From an uncultured Gammaproteobacteria bacterium (GTDB lineage: Bacteria; Pseudomonadota; Gammaproteobacteria; PS1; Thioglobaceae), in assembly GCA_913044155.1 (NCBI GenBank), contig CAJWNF010000014.1, positions 1 to 9,850 on the forward strand: 9,850 nucleotides of DNA, given 5' to 3'. The position numbers and the translations under genes were made by a program. The notes beneath the pieces are model-generated. The model did not search any database, was not told the origin of the DNA, and saw only the letters and a list, made by a program, of their open reading frames with translations. The first letter of the stretch is position 1. Each line of letters begins with the position of its first letter. Below, in pieces: positions 1-6,247 of this stretch.

Positions 1-120
1 AGGGAGACAGGGCTTGGTGATACCGTGATAGTTACTTTCTTCTCCACATCTGAGGATGGCCGACAGGCTGCAGGAACCATCGTCACACACGGCGCAAGGG
101 TTCCCGCAACACCAGATTAG
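1..120 (+). CDS. C-terminal end of an unrecognised protein (5' truncated by window edge)
   Basis: Frame 1 is open from the first base to a TAG at 118-120, giving 39 residues. The segment includes GDTVIVTFFSTSEDGR and ends in VPATPD. The alternating hydrophobic pattern (TVIVTFF, then GTIVTHGARV) suggests beta-strands, as at the end of a beta-sandwich domain. I do not recognise the family. It faintly recalls the last strands of periplasmic copper-chaperone-like domains, but that is not enough to name it. It is GC-rich like the haem protein that follows 86 bases later on the same strand, so the two may share an operon. The evidence is an open frame with protein-like composition only. Confidence 0.5.
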   Translation, partial: RETGLGDTVIVTFFSTSEDGRQAAGTIVTHGARVPATPD

Positions 121-206
121 GGCAAGTCGAGAAGTATGGGGCCGATTACATTGACGAGTCTTGAGATGCTTAACGAGAGCGTGGTGCTCTTTGACGATGT
201 GCATGT

Positions 207-2126
207 GTGCGAACCGCCAAAGTGAGACACTACCCAAGGATCATTGGCGTACTGGTGTTGTTGGCCTTCACATGCACCGCGTCAACCCAAACCGCGGCAC
301 CCATTCAACTCACGCCGGTTGGAGCCACCCTGCAAACCATCACAGCTGTATCGGATGTAAGCCGGAAAACAACAGCAGCCACCCCCACCGCTAAACCCAC
401 CCCGACCGAAGCTGCGCCAACAGCGACCATAGCTGCCGCCGCGACTCCCGGGCAACCGGTTTCTGCCACCGCTGTAGCCGTCTCGCCCGACGGTCGGATA
501 GTTGTGGCGGTTAACCCGGACAGCGACTCGGTTACCGTGCTCGACGCGGAGTCTCTGCAAATCCTGAACGAGATTCCAGTCGGCGATGACCCGCGAACGC
601 TCGCCATCGCACCCGACTCACAATCGGCGTTGGTCGCCAATCACGCCGGGGCAACGCTCTCACTACTGGATCTTTCGCAGCTGTTGGAGGCTGGCAGCTA
701 CGCGGTCGGTTCCATGCCTTATGGCGTGGTCACAGATGGCGCGCGCGCGTTCGTGTCCGAGTTAGCGCGGGGCAACGTCAATGTGCTTAACTGGTCGACA
801 GGCGAACTGTTAGCGCGGATTACAGTTGCGCCTTTTCCAACCGGACTGGCGCTGAGCGCAGACAGGGCGTCGCTTTACGTCACGCATTTGTTCAGCGGGC
901 GCGTCACGCTCATTGACACGCGCTCACTGGAAGTGAAAGCGAATATCACCACCGGGGCGAGTACCAATCTCTCGCAGTTTGTCGCCATCTCGCCCAACGG
1001 CGACAAAGCTTACCTGCCGCAAACGCGCTCCAACGTGACCAACACGGCCATGCTCTTTGACAGTACTGTTTTCCCGGTGGTCAATGTGCTTGACCTGGGG
1101 GCGTTCCGGCTGATCGTACGGGAGCGCGTTACGCTTGACACTGCCGATCGGCCGGTCAACATGCCCTTCGCTGTGGCGCTCTCACCGGACGGGAAGATGT
1201 TGTACCTCGCCAACGCGGGCAGTGACGACCTCTCGGTGATAGACCTCTCCACCAACCAGGGGGTGGCACACATCTCCGTCGGCGCCAACCCGCGCGGCAT
1301 CGCCATCACGCCGGATGGCACGCGCGTCTTTGTAAATAACGTTCTGGATGGTACGCTATCGGTAATTGATACCGGGACTCTCACAGTCACTGAAACGGTC
1401 ACCCTGACCAACATCCCACTCGCAGCACCCATCCTGCAGGGTAAGCGCATCTTCCACTCGGCTGCCGAACCAGTGCTCACGACCGACAACTGGATTTCGT
1501 GCGCCACCTGCCACTTCGACGGCATGATGGACGCACGCACCTGGTTGGGCTTCCCAGATGGCCCGCGCAACACGCCTTCATTGCTGGGCGTAGCCGAGAC
1601 GCTGCCCATGCACTGGTCAGGCGACCTCGATGAGCTGCAGGATGTGGAAATCACCATCCGTGATATTCAGGTAGGATCCGGGTTGGTAGAGGGTGAGGCG
1701 CATGACACACTGGGGAGCGCGCACGCCGGCATCTCTCCGGAACTGGACGCGCTGGCAATGTACATGGCCATACTGGAGATTCCGCCCTCCCCCTATGTTG
1801 CCAATCCGGTGCGGCTCGCGCGCGGCGAGGCCGTGTTCAACACATTGGAGTGCCAAAGCTGCCACCCACCACCGCTGTACACCGACCTGCAACTGCATGA
1901 TGTGGGCACCGGGGATCCCGCCAAAGAGAAGAATAGCCATGGCCGTGGCACCAATTTCGACACGCCCTCGCTGCGCGCCCTGTGGCTGACCGCACCCTAC
2001 TTCCACGATGGCAGCGCATCCACACTGGCGGACGCGCTCCGCGCCGGAAACGAGCACAACGTCGCCGCCAGCCTGAGCGCCACCGAAATCGAAGATCTTG
2101 TTGCTTTTCTGCTCGCGCTTCCCTGA
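207..2126 (+). CDS. Exported YVTN beta-propeller protein fused to a di-haem MauG/cytochrome c peroxidase-like domain
   Basis: This 639-residue protein probably acts outside the cytoplasmic membrane. Residues 1-11 are basic and about 12-25 are hydrophobic, forming a signal peptide. Cys23 follows A-F-T, a poor lipobox, so lipid anchoring is uncertain. Residues about 45-86 are a Thr/Pro/Ala-rich linker. Residues about 88-402 carry repeated beta-propeller units (SPDGR, SPDGKMLYLANAGSD, TPDGTRVFVNN) of the YVTN type, roughly seven blades. Residues about 407-639 contain two haem c motifs, C432-A-T-C435-H436 and C549-Q-S-C552-H553, followed by DTPSLR and A-P-Y-F-H-D-G (Y598-G602), hallmarks of the MauG/peroxidase family. 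Substrate and true activity (peroxidase, oxidase or electron carrier) cannot be read from sequence. The start is the first possible one, GTG at 207, since an in-frame TGA lies at 192-194; GTG at 222 is an alternative. Neither has a clear ribosome binding site. Base composition is far from that of the genes to the right. Confidence 0.88.
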   Translation: MRTAKVRHYPRIIGVLVLLAFTCTASTQTAAPIQLTPVGATLQTITAVSDVSRKTTAATPTAKPTPTEAAPTATIAAAATPGQPVSATAVAVSPDGRIVVAVNPDSDSVTVLDAESLQILNEIPVGDDPRTLAIAPDSQSALVANHAGATLSLLDLSQLLEAGSYAVGSMPYGVVTDGARAFVSELARGNVNVLNWSTGELLARITVAPFPTGLALSADRASLYVTHLFSGRVTLIDTRSLEVKANITTGASTNLSQFVAISPNGDKAYLPQTRSNVTNTAMLFDSTVFPVVNVLDLGAFRLIVRERVTLDTADRPVNMPFAVALSPDGKMLYLANAGSDDLSVIDLSTNQGVAHISVGANPRGIAITPDGTRVFVNNVLDGTLSVIDTGTLTVTETVTLTNIPLAAPILQGKRIFHSAAEPVLTTDNWISCATCHFDGMMDARTWLGFPDGPRNTPSLLGVAETLPMHWSGDLDELQDVEITIRDIQVGSGLVEGEAHDTLGSAHAGISPELDALAMYMAILEIPPSPYVANPVRLARGEAVFNTLECQSCHPPPLYTDLQLHDVGTGDPAKEKNSHGRGTNFDTPSLRALWLTAPYFHDGSASTLADALRAGNEHNVAASLSATEIEDLVAFLLALP

Positions 2127-2135
2127 GCCGCGTAA

Positions 2136-2147
2136 GCGCTGCAGCGC
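2136..2147. repeat. Perfect 12-bp GC palindrome just after the haem-protein gene
   Basis: GCGCTGCAGCGC reads the same on both strands and lies 10 bases after the TGA of the haem-protein gene. As RNA it could form only a 4-bp stem with a 4-base loop, and no T-run follows, so it is a weak terminator candidate at best. It is among the last GC-rich bases before the composition changes. Confidence 0.5.
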
Positions 2148-2153
2148 CTGCAT

Positions 2154-2191
2154 AATCTTGGACAAAATCTTGGACAAAATGGATTGTCCAA
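2154..2191. repeat. Repeat cluster: 12-bp tandem duplication plus inverted copy of TTGGACAA
   Basis: AATCTTGGACAA occurs twice in tandem (2154-2165 and 2166-2177) and is followed by AAT. The octamer TTGGACAA of the second copy (2170-2177) is mirrored after six bases by TTGTCCAA (2184-2191), a perfect 8-bp inverted repeat. So three copies of one octamer, two direct and one inverted, lie within 38 bases. The block could be a protein-binding site, a recombination-site remnant or a simple hairpin. It sits exactly where base composition changes. The repeats are plain to see; their role is unknown. Confidence 0.75.
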
Positions 2192-2193
2192 AG

Positions 2194-2230
2194 CCCTGTA
2201 GATACTGTACATACAGGGTATAGGTTTTTT
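2194..2230 (+). terminator. Terminator-like hairpin followed by a T-run
   Basis: CCCTGTA (2194-2200) pairs perfectly with TACAGGG (2212-2218) across an 11-base loop, and six T residues follow at 2225-2230. The T-run starts six bases after the stem, later than in an ideal rho-independent terminator, so this is a moderate candidate. It would stop rightward transcription from the haem-protein gene before it runs into the convergent tRNA. The loop itself contains the palindrome TGTACA, so it may have another role. Confidence 0.4.
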
Positions 2231-2259
2231 ATAGAAATTAGCCTTAAATGCTCTGAAAC

Positions 2260-2276
2260 CCTTGCTACCAAAGGGG
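2260..2276 (-). terminator. Weak hairpin downstream of tRNA-Arg
   Basis: On the minus strand, just past the tRNA 3' end, a 5-bp stem (CCCTT with AAGGG, 7-base loop) is followed by only three T residues. It may help end the tRNA transcript, but stem and T-run are both short, so this is a low-confidence call. Confidence 0.2.
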
Positions 2277-2283
2277 AAAGTGG

Positions 2284-2360
2284 TGGCGCGCTCGGCAGGA
2301 GTCGAACCTGCAACCGCTCGGTTCGTAGCCGAGTACTCTATCCAGTTGAGCTACGAGCGC
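2284..2360 (-). tRNA. tRNA-Arg, anticodon ACG
   Basis: The reverse complement folds as a complete 77-nucleotide tRNA including an encoded CCA. The acceptor arms GCGCTCG and CGAGCGC pair perfectly over 7 bp. The D-arm starts GCTC and closes GAGT. The anticodon stem CTCGG/CCGAG encloses loop CTACGAA, so the anticodon is ACG, whose A34 is normally deaminated to inosine to read CGU, CGC and CGA. The T-arm is GCAGG, TTCGACT, CCTGC. The discriminator is G. The encoded CCA (2284-2286) is followed by a second CCA (2281-2283). The core closely matches gammaproteobacterial tRNA-Arg(ACG). Its 3' end faces the GC-rich segment, the side on which integrative elements usually sit beside tRNA genes. Confidence 0.97.
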
Positions 2361-2369
2361 AGCTGCGTA

Positions 2370-2398
2370 ATTATCGCCATCTTTGTACTAAAGGTCAA
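2370..2398 (-). promoter_or_regulatory. sigma70-type promoter of tRNA-Arg
   Basis: On the minus strand TTGACC (2393-2398) and GATAAT (2370-2375) are separated by exactly 17 bases, each one mismatch from consensus. The -10 box ends nine bases before the mature tRNA 5' end at 2360, so the leader would be very short. The promoter sits between the murF stop and the tRNA, so the tRNA can be transcribed without the mur genes. No terminator separates murF from it, so read-through is also possible. Confidence 0.7.
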
Positions 2399-2406
2399 GC
2401 AGAGTT

Positions 2407-3723
2407 TTATTGTTTTTGAATAATATCTACCAGTCTATCTAGCTCCATCATTCTTGAGCCCTTAATCAGAATTGTTGCCCCTGAGTAATACGTCCTAAGG
2501 TGTATGTACAGTGATTCAATATCTGGGAAGTTTTGCCCTTGATAGTGCTGTGCATCTTTACCAATACTGAAAATGAAATCTAAGTCAGCTTGTCTGGCAT
2601 AGTCGCCAACTTCTTGGTGTAGCTGATCTGAATTCTCGCCTAGCTCAGCCATAGATCCTAGTATCGCAATCTTTTTACCTTTAAAGGTTTGTAAGGCATC
2701 AATAGCCACCTTCATAGATTGTGGGTTGGCATTGTAACTATCATCGAGAATAGTGAAGTTATTACACTTGATTAAATTGAGTCGTCCTTTTTCTGTAATC
2801 GAGTTTTCAAGCCCTTTTTTTATAAGTAAAAGATTTACATAGAGCTCACTGGCGCATGCGCTTGCTGCTAGGGCGTTTTCAATTTGATGAAGCCCAATCA
2901 TGGGTAGGTTGATGTCTATTACATCTCCATTAAGATGTAGATTGAAATCAATAGACTGGTTTCCTTGATGAATGTTGTCAGCAAAAATATTGCTGTTAGT
3001 GCCAAAAAAAAGAAATTTTTTACTGCTAGACATTTCCGTCCAAGTTTTTGAATGGGGTGAGTCGTTATTTATGATTGAAACCCCTTCATGATTGAGGGAT
3101 TGATATATTTCCCCTTTGGCTTTAACTATATTTTCAATGGAGCCAAACTCTCCTAAATGAGCGTTATTGGCATTCGTAATTATTGAAATATCGGGCTTTG
3201 CTATATCACAAAGAAGTTTGATTTCGTTTTGATGATTTGCACCCATCTCTACAACACAATATTGATGTTCGATTGTTAGATTGAGAATTGTTTTTGGCAC
3301 GCCTAGGTGGTTATTGAGGTTGCCTTTAGTTGAAAGTGTTTTACCGTGTAATGACAATATGGAATGGAGCATATTTTTAGTACTAGTTTTGCCATTACTA
3401 CCAGTGATCGCAATAACCTTGGGAGAAAGTGATTGGCGATGCCAAGTTGCTATTTTTTGATAAGCTTTTTCGGTATTACTAACCATAATGACCGGCAAAG
3501 TTGTATTGACTTTATTGTGTGCGATAATTACTTTCGCACCTGATTTTTCAGCCTTTTGTGCGAAGTTGTGACCATCAAAATTTTCCCCTTCTAGGGCTAC
3601 GAAAAGACCATCATTGATATATTCACGGGTGTCAGTATAGACACCCTTAAATTCAACTACCTTTTCTAAGGATGAATATCCATTGACAATATCTAAAATG
3701 TTTTTGGTGTTAGATAAGAGCAT
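2407..3723 (-). CDS. murF: UDP-N-acetylmuramoyl-tripeptide--D-alanyl-D-alanine ligase
   Basis: MurF is the cytoplasmic ATP-dependent ligase that adds D-Ala-D-Ala to UDP-MurNAc-tripeptide, the last soluble step in making the peptidoglycan pentapeptide precursor. The 438 residues fit the family's usual length (about 450). The N-terminal domain (about 1-100) has the YTDTRE and LFVALEGENFDGHNF signatures. The central ATPase domain carries the P-loop TGSNGKT (107-113), followed by the GNLNNHLGVP segment, VEMGANHQNEI and ITNANNAHLGEFGS. The C-terminal domain has LDDSYNANPQSM, AILGSMAELGE and KGSRMMELD. ATG at 3723 lies inside the last codons of murE, giving a 14-base overlap in another frame and no strong ribosome binding site, which points to translational coupling. 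The stop is TAA. It is intact, with host-like AT-rich composition. Confidence 0.97.
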   Translation of the reverse strand: MLLSNTKNILDIVNGYSSLEKVVEFKGVYTDTREYINDGLFVALEGENFDGHNFAQKAEKSGAKVIIAHNKVNTTLPVIMVSNTEKAYQKIATWHRQSLSPKVIAITGSNGKTSTKNMLHSILSLHGKTLSTKGNLNNHLGVPKTILNLTIEHQYCVVEMGANHQNEIKLLCDIAKPDISIITNANNAHLGEFGSIENIVKAKGEIYQSLNHEGVSIINNDSPHSKTWTEMSSSKKFLFFGTNSNIFADNIHQGNQSIDFNLHLNGDVIDINLPMIGLHQIENALAASACASELYVNLLLIKKGLENSITEKGRLNLIKCNNFTILDDSYNANPQSMKVAIDALQTFKGKKIAILGSMAELGENSDQLHQEVGDYARQADLDFIFSIGKDAQHYQGQNFPDIESLYIHLRTYYSGATILIKGSRMMELDRLVDIIQKQ

Positions 3724-5098
3724 CTAGTACAGCTTTTTTGTCATTAAATATTAAAACTTTGTCGCCGATCGTTTGAGTGGTTTCGTGGCCTTTGCCTGCT
3801 ATCAGTAAGCATTCATCTTTTCTTAGAGTTGTTACAGCTGTTTTAATTGCAGTTCCTCTGTCATGGATAATTTGTATATCAATTTCACTATTAATGCCAT
3901 CGAGAATGTCATTGGTAATACTTTTTGGACTTTCACTTCTAGGGTTATCGTTTGTTAGTATGATACTGTCGGCAAGTTCACTGGCAATTTTGCCCATTTT
4001 AGCTCTTTTGCCTTGATCTCTGTCTCCGCCACAGCCAAAAATCACTCTTAGTTTTGACTTAGGGCAATGGGATTTTATTGTTTCTAAGGCGTTTGAGAGG
4101 GCATCTGGTGTATGTGCATAATCTATCCAAATATCATTGCTTTTTAACTTCTCCATTCTGCCAGCTGGTGGCTTAAGTTTTATAAGCTCTGGGATAATAG
4201 AGTCATCACTGAGGCCCAAAGACTTCAAACTAGCGAATGCAGCTAATGTATTAGACAAATTAAATCGTCCAAGTAGGGGCAATTCGAAAACGCAATTATT
4301 AAGGTTGCAAATAAAGCCGTTTGCACTGGCAGTAATGCTAGTGAAATCATCTAATCCATAAGTTGAGGTTTTTTTACTAGAGGCAATTTCTATGAAGTAG
4401 GGATGATTTTCATCATCCCGATTGACAATGACAGATTGTGTGCTGTAATCACTAAATAACTTGCCTTTTGCTGCGCGATACTGTTTCATATCTTTATGAT
4501 AGTCGAGATGATCTTGGGTCAGGTTTGTAAATATTGCCTGTTCAAGGGTAAGTCCAGCAATTCTATTTTGAATTAATGCATGTGATGAGACTTCGATAAC
4601 AGCTATCTCAATATTAATTTTTGCAAAATGTTCTAAAGTTTTGTAAATAGTAAAAATATCAGGAGTGGTATTACGGGTATTTATGTCTAAATAGCTTATT
4701 CCCAATGTTCCAATGACACCAGTTTTAACGTTTGATAACTCGAGCAATTGCGAGATAAATAGGCTTACAGAGGTTTTACCGTTAGTACCTGTGACTCCAA
4801 TTAACTTTACATTATTTGCCTGTTGGTAGAATGACTTGGCGAGATTTGCAAGATGTGAACTTAAATCATCTATACGAATACTAGGAACACTACACTGAAT
4901 ATCAAACCCTTCTATTAGAACTCCAACACAACCCTTGTCAATGGCATTTTGGATATATTCTCGTCCATGTGTTTTTTCTCCTTGTAAGGCGATAAAAATG
5001 TCACCTTTTTGAAGGCTCTGAGTATTTAATGATAGTCCACTAACTTCAAATGAATGAGTGGTACTAGTGATATCGCTTAATAGTGTTTTAATATCCAT
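3710..5098 (-). CDS. murE: UDP-N-acetylmuramoyl-L-alanyl-D-glutamate--2,6-diaminopimelate ligase
   Basis: MurE is the cytoplasmic ATP-dependent ligase that adds the third residue of the peptidoglycan stem peptide. The 462 residues are slightly short of the family's usual 480-500. The N-terminal domain has LNTQSLQKGDIFIALQG. The ATPase domain carries GTNGKT (104-109), EVSSHAL and FTNLTQDHLDYH. K211 in YRAAK lies at the family's carbamoylated lysine position. The C-terminal domain has IDYAHTPDAL, FGCGGDRDQGKR and D384-N385-P386-R387. In this family the DNPR motif indicates meso-diaminopimelate rather than lysine as substrate, as expected for a Gram-negative cell. Its product is the substrate of MurF, encoded by the overlapping next gene. 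ATG at 5098 is chosen because the family N-terminus aligns there; only a weak AAAG precedes it. Confidence 0.97.
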   Translation of the reverse strand: MDIKTLLSDITSTTHSFEVSGLSLNTQSLQKGDIFIALQGEKTHGREYIQNAIDKGCVGVLIEGFDIQCSVPSIRIDDLSSHLANLAKSFYQQANNVKLIGVTGTNGKTSVSLFISQLLELSNVKTGVIGTLGISYLDINTRNTTPDIFTIYKTLEHFAKINIEIAVIEVSSHALIQNRIAGLTLEQAIFTNLTQDHLDYHKDMKQYRAAKGKLFSDYSTQSVIVNRDDENHPYFIEIASSKKTSTYGLDDFTSITASANGFICNLNNCVFELPLLGRFNLSNTLAAFASLKSLGLSDDSIIPELIKLKPPAGRMEKLKSNDIWIDYAHTPDALSNALETIKSHCPKSKLRVIFGCGGDRDQGKRAKMGKIASELADSIILTNDNPRSESPKSITNDILDGINSEIDIQIIHDRGTAIKTAVTTLRKDECLLIAGKGHETTQTIGDKVLIFNDKKAVLDALI

Positions 5099-5167
5099 TT
5101 TGCTTTAAGATGAAAAAAGTGAATCTTATTAAAGATAGTAAAACCATAACACTTGGTAAAAAAGGAG
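5099..5167. other. 69-base kdsD-murE spacer
   Basis: This AT-rich spacer contains ATCTT-ATTA-AAGAT, a short perfect inverted repeat with a 5-bp stem. I find no convincing -35/-10 pair and no terminator, so murE is most simply transcribed from the kdsD promoter. A weak internal promoter cannot be excluded. Confidence 0.4.
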
Positions 5168-6136
5168 CTAAATTATTTTTGCTTGCATTAATGTATGCAT
5201 ATTAATGGCGCCTATCACTTGGTTGTTTGAATCAACAACTGGCAAAGAGTTTAATCTATTCTCATCCATCATATGAAAGGCTATAAGAGCGGGCTTATCA
5301 GGGCCTATAGATTTACAATCTTGAGTCATGACGTCTTTGATAAGAACGTCTTGGATATTGGTATTTTTTTCTAAGACACGTCTTAAGTCACCATCAGTAA
5401 AAATTCCCTGCAAAGAATCTTCATTATCAGCAATGATGACCATCCCAAGTGACTTTTGACTCATCACCAAAATACTTTCAACGAGCGTTGTTTCTTTTGC
5501 AACTAGTGGAATATCACCACCAACCTTCATGATAGATGAAACCAGGGTCAATAACCTTCTACCAAGTGTTCCTGAAGGGTGCGATTTTGCAAAGTCCTCT
5601 GGGGTAAAGCCACGAGCGTTTAGGAGTGTTATAGCGATTGCGTCTCCCATCACTAAGGCCGCTGTTGTGCTTGATGTTGGTGTAAGGTTATGGGGACAGG
5701 CTTCTTGTTCAACGCTAACATCTAAATGAATGTTAGCCACTTTTGCAATAATTGATTTGGTATTACCGGTCATTGCAAGAATGGGAATATTGAGTTGTTT
5801 TATCGCTGGAAGCAAGGCGATTATTTCATCTGACTCTCCCGAATACGAAATAACAATTAAGACATCATTGGCATTGACCATACCTAAATCTCCGTGTCCG
5901 GCTTCACCAGGGTGAACAAAAAAAGCGGGTGTACCTGTAGATGCCAGTGTTGCGGCTATTTTCCTTCCAATATGGCCCGATTTTCCCATGCCAATAACGA
6001 CAACTTTACCTTGGCATGAGACGAGAAGTTGACAAGCTTTAACGAAGTTATTATCAATCCTATTTTTTAGCTTTAAGATAGAGTCAGTTTCCGCTTGAAT
6101 AACTGTCTTTGCAATTTCAATTAATGATTTGTCCAA
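5168..6136 (-). CDS. kdsD: D-arabinose 5-phosphate isomerase (SIS domain plus two CBS domains)
   Basis: KdsD interconverts ribulose 5-phosphate and arabinose 5-phosphate, the first committed step to Kdo, the inner-core sugar of lipopolysaccharide. The 322 residues match the family (about 325). The SIS domain (about 30-195) has VVIGMGKSGHIGRK, a HPGEAGHGDLGM segment and SHPSGTLGRRLL. The E. coli active-site residues K59, E111, E152 and H193 correspond at a constant offset of seven to K52, E104, E145 and H186 here. Two CBS modules follow (about 203-260 and 265-322), including FTDGDLRR and LPVVD. The only plausible start is TTG at 6136: the upstream frame reaches a stop with no ATG or GTG, and the first internal ATG (residue 50) would cut into the SIS domain. 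AGG lies 11-13 bases upstream of the TTG. A catabolic paralogue (GutQ-like) is possible but less likely in this setting. Confidence 0.93.
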   Translation of the reverse strand: MDKSLIEIAKTVIQAETDSILKLKNRIDNNFVKACQLLVSCQGKVVVIGMGKSGHIGRKIAATLASTGTPAFFVHPGEAGHGDLGMVNANDVLIVISYSGESDEIIALLPAIKQLNIPILAMTGNTKSIIAKVANIHLDVSVEQEACPHNLTPTSSTTAALVMGDAIAITLLNARGFTPEDFAKSHPSGTLGRRLLTLVSSIMKVGGDIPLVAKETTLVESILVMSQKSLGMVIIADNEDSLQGIFTDGDLRRVLEKNTNIQDVLIKDVMTQDCKSIGPDKPALIAFHMMDENRLNSLPVVDSNNQVIGAINMHTLMQAKII

Positions 6137-6177
6137 AATAAAATTACCTGTTCTTTGATGTTGTAATCGTAAGGTAG

Positions 6178-6183
6178 ATTATA
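6178..6183 (-). promoter_or_regulatory. Candidate -10 box for kdsD
   Basis: TATAAT on the minus strand lies about 42 bases before the kdsD start. No recognisable -35 hexamer stands 16-18 bases upstream. The region is very AT-rich, so a chance match is possible. Confidence 0.35.
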
Positions 6184-6208
6184 AATATTATTTATTAAAC
6201 ATGGGCTT

Positions 6209-6214
6209 TATAAT
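6209..6214 (+). promoter_or_regulatory. Candidate -10 box for the phosphatase gene
   Basis: TATAAT on the plus strand lies 33 bases before the ATG at 6248, with no clear -35 box. It is 25 bases from the opposite-facing TATAAT at 6178-6183, so the divergent genes may have back-to-back promoters. Confidence 0.35.
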
Positions 6215-6247
6215 GATAGTTATTAGGTAATCGAAATAAAAATATTG

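Noticed and set aside
136..225. 29-codon frame before the haem protein as a confirmed gene
   Set aside because: It is too short to support from one sequence, has no proper ribosome binding site and matches no family I know. It is kept only as an idea in the findings.
1010..1657. Long open frame on the minus strand within the haem-protein gene
   Set aside because: It is antisense to a well-supported gene in GC-rich DNA, where long spurious frames are common. It shows no recognisable domain, and its Ser/Arg/Val-rich composition fits a shadow.
2151..2220. Short frame reading ILDKILDKMDCPKPC as the end of an integrase
   Set aside because: It opens directly after a stop at 2153-2155 and closes at TAG about 65 bases later. 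The apparent repeat in the peptide is just the 12-bp DNA repeat translated.
1..2283. Duplicate of the tRNA-Arg 3' end as an attachment site in the GC-rich segment
   Set aside because: I looked for the T-arm and acceptor sequence left of the tRNA and found no second copy. If one exists it lies outside the window.
6129..6136. Another TTGGACAA octamer at the kdsD start, seemingly linked to the cluster at 2154-2191
   Set aside because: It is a single 8-base match spanning the kdsD start codon in AT-rich DNA. One such chance match in this window would not be surprising.
6245..6247. TTG as the start of the phosphatase
   Set aside because: ATG follows immediately in frame. TTG adds a single residue before the family's usual M-K-hydrophobic start.
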